The notes under the pieces: model-generated
Seen by the model: the letters and a program-made list of their open reading frames with translations, nothing else
Database searches by the model: none
Told to the model about the DNA's origin: nothing
Shown here: positions 20,331 to 32,216 of the stretch, one piece after another
Position numbering within the stretch: the first letter of the stretch is position 1
How the letters are laid out: each line of letters begins with the position of its first letter
Program-made: the position numbers and the translations under genes
Source: Neonectria sp. B-13
Lineage: Eukaryota > Ascomycota > Sordariomycetes > Hypocreales > Nectriaceae
Reading direction: 5' to 3'
Assembly: GCA_002682825.1 (NCBI GenBank)
Contig: NOKP01000010.1
Coordinates: forward strand, 1,116,001-1,180,000
Length of the DNA stretch: 64,000 nt

Positions 20331-23300
20331 ATGGCTCCCTGGTTGAATCGCCGTGGGTCTCATCCCAACAACCATTCCTCCGGTGACCTCATTAGTCGCA
20401 TTCACCACTCCGCCCTGAACACATCCGCGACGATATCTCCAGAGCTCGGCAGCCGCTTCGACCTGTCCAATGCCCACGCCGACTCGAGCGACTCCGACGC
20501 CGATTTCAACGCCGCCTCGTCCTCACGCCCATCCAGGTCCCACCGCCCCCAGCACTCGCGCTCTATGAGCCAGCCCTTCCCCTCGCTCTTTAGCGGCAAG
20601 AAGAAGAAGAGGCAGAGCTCCGTTGGCGGGCCGCCGCCCGACCTGGGCTTCACCGACGACGATGGCGCTCTGCCGACGCCGCCGCCTCCATCGCGACCGA
20701 CCACCAAGACGCATACCCGTGGCGGCCCGGCCGGAAGCAAAGACTTTGCGACGGGGAACTGCATGACGTGCGGGTCGCTCGTGCGGTGGCCTAGGGAGCT
20801 CAAGGTCTTCAAGTGCACCATTTGCATGACCGTCAACGACCTCGAGCCGCAGACCGCCGAGAGTCAAGGGAGTGGAGGGTCGAGATGGCGTCGTGATGTG
20901 ACCCAGGGTCCGTCCAGCAACCCCCAACCCACCCCACCACGAAGTACGGTGCTCCGATGATCTAATGAAGACCCTCGCTGACGGAAGATGCAGTTCAATT
21001 CATTTCGGTCGAACACACGAGGCGACTCGTCCAGCAATGCATCCGTTCGCACTTGACCAAGAAACTCGCCAAACACCCGCCTCGTGCCCCCGAGACCCAA
21101 CCTGCTCCGCAAAACATGAACAAGCTCTCGTTTAGCAGCCGGATGCAAGCCAATGGCCAAGGATCCGGACCTTCAGGTGTAGTGCAGAGCGCTGCAGCTC
21201 CCAACATGTCGCCTGCAATACGCGTATCTCAGCATCTGTTCGACGATGAACCAACACTACGAGCGAACCCTCTGCGGACAAACTCGGGGCCTATCGGCCG
21301 ACCGTACTCGACATCCCACCCGGAAAGACCTTCTGGACGGGGTGTATTATACGATGAAGCGCCGAAAGTACACCGGAGGTCACCGTCGAGGGGCCCTGAT
21401 GACGACCCCAAGCGAATCTTCAAGCCTCTGGAAGATTATATAATTGCCTGTTTTAGCACATTTGAATGTGTCAACTCGTCCTTCGTGGCTCATCACTTGC
21501 ACCACCCTTCAAGAGTAGGGAGCGAACCGGTCCGAAGGAAACCTGTTGTGCCTGTTCCGCCTGTTCCACAACGCGAACCACCCCGAGTTCCCCGAGAGCC
21601 ACACGAATCTCGAGAGCCCCGTGAGCATCGAGACCAACTTCAACCGGATGAGGGAGCCTGGGATCTTGACCCGAAATTACTACTCCTAGGTAATTTTGCC
21701 GAGAATGGGACTTGGTGGACCGTTGGGCAGGAAGAGGTCACGCCTCCTTCAAAAACACCCCCAATTCGCAGCGACAGTGGCACCGCCAAACCATTCATCA
21801 GCTCAAGGTCTCCACACATTCACTGGACTGACCTTATCAGTTGGTATTCCTTGATCACCAACGCCGCAAAAGAATGGTTCAACGTCTATGAGGAGCTGTC
21901 TCGAGGGGAGGAGGTCAAGGGTCTAACCGAACAAGAGCTGCATATGGTAGAACGAGATCTACTACATGCGCAGGATCATTCTCGAAGAGTGTTGCTTAAA
22001 GCAACGGAACTGCTTCTCAAACGACCAGGGCGGCCCTTGAAAGAACCCGCGGAGCTGCGCTTCCTCTTGATTATCTTAGAAAACCCACTACTGCACCGAG
22101 ATCACCAGCAGTTCCGTGGAATGTTTCAATCCGATATCGAGCCCCCGGCAGCTGAGAAGGAGGTTTCTCGGTCTAGGAAATCACCTACACCAGAATCCGG
22201 GCCCTTGTCTGGCCAACACTCTGGAATCATCAAACGCATTGTTGGCCTGACGTCAAATTCGTCGATTGAGTGCCATAACCAGCTAATTACCTGGTTCGCA
22301 AGGTACCAGTTGGCCCGCTTTGTCAAGACGAAGGAGTTGGTAGCAGACTTCCTCACATACCGCATGCTGCGTCAAAGCGAGAAGAAACCAGAGGTCAAGG
22401 TGGATATTACTGCTGGTCTCATACCGCAGATGCACGAAGGCCGGTCAGGGGCTTATCTCTATGACGAGATCAACGTATCGAATTCGTCAAAGAAGCCCAA
22501 GGAACCCACCAAGAAGTTCACGTACACCGAAGATTGGCAGATTAAGGCCTCCTCTCGGTTCCTGGCACTTTTGTTTGCGGCCAACAACCTGCCTCATGTG
22601 CGACGTGGAGACGAGGGATCCTCGAATGCCAATGATAATATGGGCGCCGTACGAGATGTAGTTCATGCCCAGGGACAACTTCTCCCGACGAGCGACTTCT
22701 ACAACTCGATGATTGACTATGCTGACCTCGTGGCCGATTTCGAGAATTGGGAGGCAAGGAGGGGAAAGTTCTCTTTCTGTCAATACCCTTTCCTTCTGAG
22801 CATCTGGGCCAAGAACCACATTCTGGAGCATGATGCCCGTCGACAGATGCAGAGTAAAGCACGGGATGCTTTCTTTGACAGCATTATGAGTCGCAGGAAC
22901 ATTAATCAGTTTCTGGTGCTCGACGTACGAAGGGACTGCTTAGTTGACGACAGCCTCAAGGCTGTGAGCGAGGTTATCGGCAGTGGTAGCGAGGACATCA
23001 AGAAAGGACTCCGGATCATCTTCAAAGGCGAAGAGGGTATTGATGGCGGTGGTTTGCGAAAGGAATGGTTCCTGCTCCTCGTCAGAGAGGTTTTCAACCC
23101 CGATCATGGTAAGAACAGGGCCCTGCAAAGGTGCAAGCATGGTTACTAACCCTTTCTTAGGGCTGTTTCTCTACGACGAAGACTCGCAGTACTGCTATTT
23201 CAACCCGAACTCATTCGAGACTTCGGATCAGTTCTTCTTGATTGGTGTAGTCATGGGCCTAGCTATATACAACTCGACCATTCTGGATGTCGCTCTTCCG

Positions 23301-24083
23301 CCATTCGCCTTCCGCAAGCTTATTTCGTCGGCCCCTACGCATGGCACGGGCGCATCAGCTCATCCCAGGCCGGCGATGCGCTACACCCTCGAGGATCTAG
23401 CTGAATACCACCCGAGATTGGCACGTGGGTTGCGACAGTTGCTAGACTACGAGGGAGATGTGGAAACAACGTTCTGTCTCGACTTTGTCATTGAGACGGA
23501 AAAGTACGGCACTGCCGTTCAAGTTCCTCTCTGTCCTGGGGGCGAACGCATACCAGTGACGAACAGCAATCGGCGAGATTACGTGGACCTTTATATAAGG
23601 TACATTCTCGATGTTGCTGTTTCGCGCCAATTCGAGCCCTTCAAAAGGGGCTTCTATACGGTTTGCGGAGGCAATGCCTTGTCACTCTTCCGGCCGGAGG
23701 AGATCGAACTTCTTGTGCGAGGCTCAGACGAAGAACTTGACATCTCCTCCCTGAGAGCTGTGGCCGAGTACGATAACTGGGGTACCAAGAAGCCAGATGG
23801 GTCTGAGCCCATTATTAGCTGGTTTTGGGAGACATTCCAAGCCGCTACTCCCCAGGACCAGCGAAAGCTGCTTCTGTTCATAACCGGCAGTGATCGAATC
23901 CCGGCCATGGGTGCCGCACTCTTGCCCATCAAGATCTCCTGCCTCGGCGATGACGCGAGCAGGTTTCCTATGGCGAGGACATGCTTTAACTTTTTGTCCC
24001 TATCGCGGTACGAGTCGAAGGACAAGCTGGAGAAGATGCTGTGGACGGCTGTCCACGAGAGCGAAGGGTTTGGCCTAAAATAA
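20331..24083 (+). CDS. HUL4: HECT-type E3 ubiquitin ligase, Hul4-like
   Basis: Exons 20331-20943, 20994-23108 and 23161-24083 give 1216 aa. HECT ligases take ubiquitin from an E2 onto a catalytic cysteine and pass it to substrates; yeast Hul4 acts with the TRAMP/exosome RNA-surveillance system and in protein quality control. The HECT domain fills about residues 850-1216 (IIFKGEEGIDGGGLRKEWF, LFLYDEDSQYCYFNP) with the active-site Cys1184 in TCFNFLSL, 32 residues from the end. The N-terminus carries basic and Pro-rich disorder and a small zinc-ribbon-like C-x2-C...C-x2-C (CMTC and CTIC, about residues 143-165). A long helical middle region (about 370-830) precedes the HECT. Both introns are phase 1 and restore conserved frames. 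Confidence 0.9.
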
Positions 24084-24454
24084 TTGTTATACTTGACGAG
24101 ATTACGACTCAACATCATTTTCAGGAGTTTTTACCGGATGGCTGCGGGCCATATATATAGATAAATTTGCAGCTGATGCTCGAGGGAGCAGACTATGTCA
24201 TGGGGATAGCTTTTTACCCTTTTCTGAGAGCATGTTGGGAGGGAATGTTATTAAAGGCGTATAAGAGATTCAATACTAGACTTGGGACGAGAGATGACTT
24301 GAACGTGTTCGGCTTCCTGGAGATGCTCGGAAGCTCACATGCTGCGTGAAACATATCAACGTTGGTGGTATTGGTTTTGTGTTCCAACTAGTACACTGCC
24401 AGATGTATGGCATCGAGTTTTACACGTCTATTGTACAGCCTCGCTTCGCACTCC
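24084..24454. other. Convergent 3' region of HUL4 and the mL61 gene
   Basis: Two genes end toward each other here. Only untranslated sequence is expected; nothing else is visible. Confidence 0.6.
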
Positions 24455-25263
24455 TCACGCTTCCTCCTCCTCCGCAACGCCACCCGCAGCTCGGGCACGC
24501 TTGAGCATCTCCTCCTCGCGTTTCTTCTCCTCACGCAGGAGTTTCACGCGGTCGCGATCGAGATCGGCCTGCTTGCGCATGGCCTCAAGCTCCTGCAGCT
24601 CGCGGATCTCGTCGGTGGTGGGGTGGAGGACGGTGGCCTTTGTCTCGGCGATGACGAACTCGAGGATGTGGGACGAGTGCTTCTTGGTCATGTCGATGGT
24701 GACGACTCGCTCATCGGCGTCAGGCGCGGCCGCCTTGGACAGGTTGTCGCGTGACGAGGCGGGTTGGCTGCGGGTCGAGGGGGCGGCGCCGGCGTCGGGC
24801 TTGCGGAGGTAGATGGACAGCGTGGGCTGTTGGGAGTTTTGGTTGTGACGGTTGACGATCATGGGGATCGAGGGGTTGTGGTACTTTAGTCGGGGGAGGT
24901 TCTCGAGCCAGAACTTCCTGTGGTTCGCTTCGTGTTAGACTCGGCCGGGTTTGTCTTGTGGTCGTGGGGGGTATATTCCACCTACCTGGCGCCCATGTGG
25001 CCACCATTCAAGGTCCGCGCAAAGTCGAGGTGGATTCTAGTGACCTCCGCAGGGAGTATCGCAGCGCCGGGGCCGCATCGTACGTTGATTAGCTGTGAGG
25101 CGTGAGCATGAGGGAGCTGGTGAGTGTTTGCTGTCGAAGAGTGTCTACCTTCTGTGGGAACTGTTAGTGCTGCTCTGCGTTTTGGGAGGGGAAAGCGTTA
25201 GGTTCGGCGAGCCAATTGACGTACCTTGCGAAGCAAGTTTAGCCGTTCTCCGAGAGACCTCAT
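24455..25263 (-). CDS. MRP49: Mitochondrial large-subunit ribosomal protein mL61 (Mrp49-like, L51/S25/CI-B8 fold)
   Basis: Exons 25263-25225, 25151-25149 (optional 3 nt), 25092-24986 and 24917-24455 give 203 aa (202 without the microexon). The protein starts MRSLGERLNLLRK and continues with LINVRCGPGAAILP, VTRIHLDFA, GGHMGARKFWLENLPRLKYHNPSIP and MIVNR, the pattern of the thioredoxin-like CI-B8/L51 domain found in Mrp49 of the yeast mitoribosome. A charged helical extension (about residues 140-203: ELQELEAMRKQADLDRDRVK) and an acidic end follow, longer than in yeast. The splice AG|GTAGGT...CCACAG|G creates ARKFW. The first intron block can be read as one 131-bp intron or as two introns around AAG. 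The gene is divergent from GEP3, another mitoribosome-related gene. Confidence 0.75.
25149..25151 (-). other. Candidate 3-nt microexon (AAG) of the mL61 gene
   Basis: On the minus strand, CACTAACAGTTCCCACAG (branch point plus acceptor) directly precedes AAG, which is followed by the donor-like GTAGAC. Including AAG gives introns of 73 and 56 bp and adds one lysine (LLRKKLINV); skipping it leaves one 131-bp intron and LLRKLINV. Both are in frame. Confidence 0.35.
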
Positions 25264-25605
25264 GTTGAGAACCTGAGCGCCAATCCAAAGGCGTTGCGAC
25301 TTCTCACGATCTGAGACTCTAGCCGTTCTTCGTCAACTCGCAACGGCCTCGAAAAGTCGAGGCCGGGGACCCAGAAATTCCGCCAGACCCCTGGCGTGAG
25401 GTTTAGCGGGCCGAACGTTGACCCGGGATTCTGGTGGTGTGGAGCCCCGGGCTCATGCGGGAGGAGGACCCTGTCGTGTGCTGCGACATGACTTGTAAGT
25501 GGGAAATTTTTGGATGGAGTCTTTGTGATATCACCGATCAGACTCTTTTAGCGACCAGAACTCTGCAAGGTAAAGGTCTTCGGCTGCGACAGCCCCGAAA
25601 ACACA
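25264..25605. promoter_or_regulatory. Divergent promoter mL61 / GEP3
   Basis: A 342 bp bidirectional intergenic region between two genes for mitochondrial translation factors. No specific motif was recognised. Confidence 0.4.
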
Positions 25606-27929
25606 ATGCATCGGGCATTAACAGCACGATGGCTCAACCGAGCGCTGAGCATCGGTGAGGCATCGTCCTCTTCGGGAGTGCCGCTGTTTCTGTGTCCTGC
25701 TGTGGGCGTTTCTGCCCGCTTGTCGAGGACAGCGCTGGCGCCTCCGTCTTCACGACCGGGCATCTACTCTCGACGACTGAACCACACCGAAGCGACGACA
25801 GCAAGCAACGGTGCGCCAGTACCTACGCCTGCCCCGGTAGACACTGCATCACAGGATGTGCCCCAGGACGTCGTGCCCCAGGACGTGCAGCCTCGAAGGA
25901 GGCTCCCAATGAACTGCACGGGCTGCGGTGCCTTTGCGCAGACGAACGACTCGGAGCTGCTGGGGTACTTTGACTTGGAGAGCAGGAGGGTCAGGAAATG
26001 GTTACACCCCCGTGCTCCCGAGCCCAATCTCAAAGAGAGCGAGGAAGATGGAGTCGTGGACGATGCGCTCAAGTCTATGGATCCTGGCATGCTGCAGGAG
26101 TTGGGGTTGGACCCTTCCGCCCTAATAGCAAGCGGAGAGTCGGAGAGCGCTGCCTTGGCCGGTAAGTTGTGATTGAGGAACCATAGACGTTGCACAGGCT
26201 AATTGTCACGATTATAGCACTCGTTCCCGATCAGCAGCCTGTATGCGACCGATGCCACAACCTCCAGCACTACAGCACGACGAGCAAGACGGCCAAGGTG
26301 CCCATGCACCATCCGACGGTCGAGTCGCTGCGCGAGACGATTGAGGAGTCGCCGCACAAGTACAACCACATCTACCACATCATCGACGCCGCCGACTTTC
26401 CCATGTCTCTGATGCCGCGGCTGAACGTGCTGCTGGGCGATATCCCAATGCGGACGCGCAACCGACGCTCGCGCGCGGGCAAGTACATAAAGGATCGCCA
26501 GACGGAGCTGAGTTTTATCATCACGCGGAGCGACTTGCTAGGCCCAACCAAGGAGATCGTGGATTCGATGATGCCCTGGGTGCGGGATGTGCTGCGGGAT
26601 GCGCTGGGCCGTCTTGGTGGCCGGGTGCGTCTAGGCAACGTCAGTGCCGTCAGTGCAAAGCGCGGATGGTGGACCAAGGATCTCAAAGAAGGCATCTGGA
26701 AGCGTGGCGGTGCGGGCTGGATGGTTGGCAAGGTCAACGTTGGAAAGAGTCAGCTGTTCGAGGCTGTCTATCCGAAGGGCAGGATGGGGACTATCAAGGA
26801 CGCAGAGCGAACCTCGGCGTCGACGTCCCTCCGAAACGCCATCAACGCGGAATCAACCGCAGAGCAAGATGGCGAAGCTGACTCTTGGGACGATGTGGAC
26901 GTTGGAGATTTGCTGCCGCCTCTCCAGCCCGCGAAAAACTATCCCCAGATGCCTCTTGTCTCGTCACTCCCAGGCACAACGGCATCGCCAATCCGAGTTC
27001 CGTTCGGTAACGGCAAGGGAGAGCTGATTGATCTGCCGGGGCTGGCTCGGAGCGACCTAGAACTGTTTGTCAAGGAGGAGCACCAACAGTCACTGATCAT
27101 GAAGAAGCGGATCGTGCCCGAGCAGATCTCGCTGAAGCCGGGCAAGTCGCTGATTCTCGGTGGAGGACTAATCCGCATTACGCCCAAAACACCCGACATG
27201 GTCTTTCTAGCCTACAACTTCACTCCTCTAGAGGAGCACCTGACGCAAACGGACAAGGCCATCGATTTCCAGAACCAAATACGGGAGTCGCGTGGTGTAC
27301 CGAGCATCGTTCTGGAAAACGTTGGCGACAAGATGAAGCATGCCGGGACATTTAAGCTGAATCACGACGTGACGAGGAAGAGGGCAGGGCCGCTGACGAG
27401 GAAGAATGCGGTTGGACTGCAGGTTGATCGACTACCCTTTAGGGTTCTGTCGACGGACATCCTGATCGAGGGCGTTGGCTACGTGGAGTTGGTTGCCCAA
27501 GTTCGAGCCCGAGACGTCGATGTGCCCATGCCGCCTGTGCGCCGGATGCGCCGAGTCATCGAGGAGAAGCAGGACGAAGAGTCCGAGAGCTCCGATCCCT
27601 TTGCCGACATTATGAGCATGCGGAGGGACACGAACGGGCACCTCAACAATAAGCGAAGAGATAGGAACGAGCGGCCCAGCAGGAGGAGGGAGATAATGGA
27701 AGCATTTGTCGAAGAGCCCGACGCGGCTCCGGAACCCAACTGGCCGGCCGTCGACATCTTCAGCCCCGAAGGCCGATTCATCGGCTCCCGCATGCCCATC
27801 AACGGGTGGTTGAACAACAAGCCGCGGGTGTTAGCGGAGCACAAGAGGAGCCGGCCACGGAGAAGCATGAAGGGGCAGAAGAAGAAGGACAAGGTGGAGC
27901 GACGAACAGCCAACGCTAGCTCGGACTAA
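25606..27929 (+). CDS. GEP3: Mitochondrial circularly permuted GTPase, Gep3 (YqeH-like)
   Basis: Exons 25606-26161 and 26218-27929 give 755 aa. Yeast Gep3/Mtg3 is needed for small mitoribosomal subunit assembly; bacterial YqeH is its homologue. The Arg-rich N-terminus is a likely mitochondrial presequence. A zinc finger is split by a linker: C104-x2-C107 and C195-x2-C198, with the intron between. GTPase motifs occur in permuted order: G4 TRSD (288-291), G5 SAVSA (about 328-332), G1 GKVNVGKS (356-363), G2 in LPGTT (436-440), G3 DLPG (457-460). This G4-G5-G1-G2-G3 order is diagnostic of the YlqF/YqeH class. A C-terminal basic extension (KRSRPRRSMKGQKKKDK) is present. Intron phase 1 restores ALVPDQ. 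Confidence 0.9.
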
Positions 27930-28449
27930 GGGTGTTGACGATGTATGAATTGGGCAGTGTAAAAGAAGCGAGTGTACCATGTAGAGATAGACTGTACTAA
28001 CAGCCCTGTAACAAATGCCAAAAACTACTCACGAACACTTTCAAATGGTCTCTTGGTCAATACTTTCATGTGCAACAGAAACGTTGTGCTTAACGAAGTA
28101 CATACTGTATGTAACAAGGGAGGCAAGGAGGACAGCCTTGACATCCTACTTATCCGAATATCGCCACCGTGCCTGCATCTCAGGGATCAGGTTACCAGCG
28201 GGCCACGGGCCACGGGCCATGGGCAATGACGCATGGGGCAACCCCAGAATTTCTGCCCCTCCAAAGCCAACCAAACCAAACGGGAGCAATGCAAAGCCAA
28301 CGACGTTCTTCACCTTAGATTTATCATCACGCCGAGTAACTCAAAAGTGAGAAAAGAAGCACAGCACGAAACAGGGAAGCGGGCCACAAACACCACACAG
28401 CCACCATCCTCTCCACGGAATCACAGCGAACACGCCGAACCGAACCGTC
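27930..28449. other. GEP3 3' region and YPI1 promoter
   Basis: No gene is visible. A short tandem array of GGGCCAC (about three copies, 28199-28219) lies about 240 bp before the YPI1 start. Confidence 0.5.
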
Positions 28450-28996
28450 ATGTCTCAGCGACCGCAGCAGCAACAACAGCAGAGCGCACCGGCGCCGTCT
28501 CAGACGCAGACACAGCCGGCGACGCGGAACCCCGGGCCCCAGGCCGGCACGCCGGCGCCGCGGGTTCTTCGTCTGCGTGGCGCCAACCAGTCCAACGGCC
28601 GGTCGGTGCAGTGGGCCGAGGACGTGGTGGATAACGAGGGCCTCGGGCGGAAGAGCTCCAAAGGTAGGCGACGATGCCTTCTGCCTCGCAACTCCCCTGC
28701 ATTGTTCTAATGTTACTCCGACTATAGTATGTTGCATCTACCACCGGCCCAAGGCCGTAGACGAGTCGAGCGACGAGTCCTCGTCGGACTCATCCGATTC
28801 CGATTCCGATGCCCAGCCCGAAGGCCCGCGGCCGGCCGGCAACAAGAAGCAAGACTGCGGGCATGGGCATGACCACGATCACGGACGGGGACGGGGGACC
28901 AAGAAGGGCAAGGAGAAGAGAACGCCGAGCCCGAACGCGTACGAGAAAGTGCCGAAGCCGAAACCCAAGGACGGGTCTGGGGGCTCCAAGGTTTAG
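28450..28996 (+). CDS. YPI1: Type-1 protein phosphatase regulator Ypi1 (inhibitor-3 / PPP1R11)
   Basis: Exons 28450-28663 and 28728-28996 give 160 aa. Ypi1 binds and modulates the PP1 catalytic subunit Glc7, partly in the nucleus. The family core is at residues 51-82: RSVQWAEDVVDNEG (the RVxW-type PP1 docking site, here SVQW), LGRKSSK, then CCIY and the RPKAVDESSDES acidic segment that corresponds to the animal CCCIYEKP...ESS region. A Gln-rich N-terminus and a C-terminal GHGHDHDHGRGRG metal-binding-looking run flank the core. The intron sits between KSSK and VCCIY, phase 1. One of the three consecutive cysteines seen in animal inhibitor-3 is replaced by Val. Confidence 0.9.
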
Positions 28997-29322
28997 CTGG
29001 AGGTCCTGCGAGGGAAAGGATGAAAAGACAGAAGGGTGGCTTTAATGATCGGGAACGAGGATAGAATGCTGTTTGACGTTGACGTTGAGGTGTTTGGACA
29101 GGGCGTCACAGGCCAGGAGCGGTTTATACCATTGCAAAATGACCACGAGCGAGCATCATGACTATAGATAGATACACTTCTGATATTCGGTACTGGGCGT
29201 CTCTCCACGGCAGCTGTTGTACAAAGGGGTATCGATCCGTGTTCCCCAGGTCCCCGAATATCGATCCACTCAGTCGACACTTGGTAAAATGGAGACAGAG
29301 CACAGCAGCAGAGTGGTCCAGC
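28997..29322. other. Convergent 3' region of YPI1 and the GatC-like gene
   Basis: Two genes converge here; only 3' untranslated sequence is expected and nothing more is visible. Confidence 0.6.
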
Positions 29323-29922
29323 TCAATCTGACCCTTCGGCCGCCTGCTTCTTCTCGCTTTGGACAACAAAATACCGGCCTGCCGTCCGCGACGCCGTCCC
29401 CAGCGCATCCCAGTTCTCCGCTTCCGACTCGACTTTGTCCCGCACCCTCCTGGGCCGCTTGTAATGCCCCACACGAGCCTCCCGGGCGAGCAGGTCCTCG
29501 AGGTCCGCCAACCCCACGGCGTTTTCCTGGCGGGCCTCGGGCGTCTCGTCGCGGATGGCGCGCAAGGGCTCGACGCCACGGGTATCGACGCGCTGGACAG
29601 CGCGCACAAATTGCAGCTGGCTCTGCAGCGTGGCGATCATGGCGGCTTCGGCTTCGGGGGTGCTGGGCATTGGCAGGGCGGCGAGGCGGAGGAGGTGGTG
29701 CAGCTGGGAGGGCGTGATGGGCTCTGGCGGGGCGGAGGTGGAGGTGGAGGATGAGGGGAGCAAGCTGCGGATGGACCAGGTGGGTTTCGAGAGGATGGCG
29801 GCGGCGGAGGAGGAGGAAGGCGGCTTGGTGGTGAGGGTTCGGGCGGTGGTTTGTAGGCGCGCAGAAGAGGTTGTGGTGAGAGTGCGGCGGAGGGCCAGAC
29901 GGCAGGATGTGCAGAGTGCCAT
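29323..29922 (-). CDS. Mitochondrial glutamyl-tRNA(Gln) amidotransferase subunit C-like protein
   Basis: A single exon of 199 aa. GatC-type subunits stabilise the amidotransferase that converts mischarged Glu-tRNA(Gln) to Gln-tRNA(Gln) in mitochondria. The N-terminus (ALRRTLTTTSSARLQ, RTLTTK) is a clear mitochondrial presequence rich in Arg, Ser and Thr. After a Ser/Pro linker come SQLHHLLRLAALPMPSTPEAE, a helix LQSQLQFVRAVQRVDTRGVEPLRAI and DETPEARQENAVGLADLEDLL, the GatC pattern (a short helical hairpin followed by VEPL and a DE-rich strand). The C-terminal GRYFVVQSEKK matches the family ending. The start at 29922 begins the presequence; further in-frame upstream sequence is non-conserved. 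The gene is divergent from SEC17. Confidence 0.8.
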   Translation of the reverse strand: MALCTSCRLALRRTLTTTSSARLQTTARTLTTKPPSSSSAAAILSKPTWSIRSLLPSSSTSTSAPPEPITPSQLHHLLRLAALPMPSTPEAEAAMIATLQSQLQFVRAVQRVDTRGVEPLRAIRDETPEARQENAVGLADLEDLLAREARVGHYKRPRRVRDKVESEAENWDALGTASRTAGRYFVVQSEKKQAAEGSD

Positions 29923-30439
29923 TGTGGGCGAGTTTGGAACGGCGGGTGCTCGTAGATGAGATTTCGCAGTGGCCGTAGTTGTTTTCTTTGCCCTCTCCAC
30001 ACCAATTGTTGAAGCGATGGTGTAAAAGTAGTCGGTGTTGGCTTTAAGTGGTTGGCGATGGTGATGCTTCCGCGATTTGAAGTTGGAGCGGTTGACGGCG
30101 GGGATTCGTTCCTTAGGCTAACCTAGCCACTGTGGCTGGCTGCCTAGGGGATCCTCAGCGGTGCTACAGTGGGCGCTTCACCAAAGATCTCCGCCCAAGC
30201 CCCCGCCAGCCAGAATGGACCCCGCCGCTCCCTGGGCGGATCTACTACTAATTAGCACTAAGCGTGTGGCTCAGGCCGTCGTCATACCGCAGTCCTCAGC
30301 CGCCCGCCAACATCCCGTCACCTGCGAGAGTTATCCGAACGTCCTCGAGACAAATCCAAAACACAACACCGTCGCCTCTGCGCCGCTGCTATTATTCCTC
30401 CCCACCCTCTCGCCTCGCACTATTCAACAGTCCGCAACC
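29923..30439. promoter_or_regulatory. Divergent promoter GatC-like / SEC17
   Basis: A 517 bp bidirectional intergenic region; the right part (30360-30435) is CT-rich, as expected of the SEC17 transcription-start region. No named motif was recognised. Confidence 0.4.
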
Positions 30440-31602
30440 ATGGCTCAAGATCCTCGTGCCCTGCTCCAGAAGGTCCGTCTGGTTTCCCGCTTCCAACCCC
30501 TCCCCCACCTTGGGCCTCTTCGCCAGCCCGCTTATGGCTGTGCATTTCTGGGCTCTTGACCGACAGCGACTGACAAAACCTCCCCCGTTTATAGGCCCAA
30601 AAGTCGCTGCAAGGCGCCGGCAGCGGCTTCAGCTTCTTCGGTGGCCGGGAGGAGAAATACCAGGATGCCGCCGACCTCTTCGTCCAGGCCGCCAACGCCT
30701 TCAAGATGCAGAAACAGAGTACGTAAACGTGTATCCCGAACCTATCGCCCCTCGCTCTCCTGTCGCCTTCGCCCTCTCCCGCTGACCACCGCTCAACAAT
30801 ACAGACATCGATGCCGGCAAGGCCTTCGAGCAGGCCGCCCAGGTCCAGACCCAGCACCTCAAGGACCTCGATGACGCCGCCAACAGCAACGTCGACGCCT
30901 ACAAGGCCTACCGCAAGGACGACCCCCAGTCCGCCGCCCGCTGCTTGAACATTGCCATCGACCGCTACTGCGCCAAGGGCAACTTCCGCCGCGCCGCGTC
31001 CCATAAGGAGCACCTCGGCGAGCTGTACGAGGTCGACCTCGGCGACAACAAGGCCGCTCTCGAATCCTACGAGGCCGCTGCTGGCTGGTACGAGGGCGAC
31101 AATGCTGCAGCGTGAGTTCCTGCCTTGCCCACCATGACGGACCGTGGGAGACCCGGACATGAACTGACATGATTTGCTCGGTTCTAGCCTGGCCAACAAG
31201 CTCTGGCTCAAGGTCGCCGACCTCGCCGCTCTCGACAACGACTACTACAAGGCCATCGAGAACTACGAAAAGGTCGCCGAGCAGTCCATCAACAACAACC
31301 TCATGAAGTACAGCGTCAAGGACTACCTCCTCAAGGCCGGAATCTGCCACCTTGCCAGTGGCGATCTGGTGGCCGCCCAGCGCGCCGTCGAAAAGTACCG
31401 CGAAATCGATCCCTCTTTCGCCGCCCAGCGCGAGCACAAGCTGCTTATCGACCTGTGCGAGTCCATCGAGGCCAAGTCCCAGGAGCAGTTCGCCGACCGC
31501 CTGTTCCAGTACGACCAGTTGAGCAAGCTCGATAAGTGGAAGACGACCATCTTGGTGCGCATCAAGAACGCTATCGAGGAGGCCGACGACGAGTTTGCGT
31601 AG
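30440..31602 (+). CDS. SEC17: Alpha-SNAP, vesicular fusion protein Sec17
   Basis: Exons 30440-30472, 30595-30718, 30805-31111 and 31188-31602 give 292 aa, the usual length. Sec17 binds SNARE complexes and recruits the ATPase Sec18/NSF to take them apart after membrane fusion. The sequence is a continuous TPR-like helical solenoid: a KYQDAADLFVQAANAFK opening helix pair, the GKAFEQAAQVQ, CLNIAIDRYCAKGNFRRAAS and ALESYEAAAGWYEGD repeats, and the conserved C-terminal KWKTTILVRIKNAIEE end used in NSF activation. The N-terminal GSGFSFFGG loop is the membrane-contacting segment known in the family. Introns cluster in the 5' half, as is usual in these fungi. Confidence 0.97.
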
Positions 31603-32216
31603 ATGAGACTTGATGAGACTTGAGAGCAGGGGTTTGTGTTGGGAAGGGTGGGTTCTTGGAGGGTTTGCATGAGTGAATGAATGGATGGCTCAAAGAAACT
31701 GGAATATATCACACGCAAGCAAAGCATTGGAATTGCCTTTTGGGGGGTTGTTCGTCGTCTTGAAGGTCAAGAGGGGGAGGAACTGAAGTAGCCCATCTGT
31801 GATCCACCTCGGATGGAAAGATAGGGCAGACATAGATACATCACCGTTATGAATGAACAAGGAAAGCGTGCAGTGATTTGACATCCTGGGAGGTGTCTGT
31901 AAGTGACAAAAAGCCGGTTGCATAAACTTGTATTAAGGTAACAAGCCGAGGTACCCCAGGATCCCTACACTCGACAATCTCAGGCCGAACGAGACGACCA
32001 TTGGCATTAACATAACATCACCAGAAACATGAGTCGAACGAATCAATTGAGAGTGTGAAAATGATAAAACTCATATTCATTGCTTGATCTAATGGCGATA
32101 TAAGTTTTCTGAAATGTTGCCAAGAAACTCCACCAACAAACACCAGAAAAACACATAGCATCATCATCATCACCTCCACCACCAACACCACCACCACCAA
32201 CTGAAAACAACACAGC

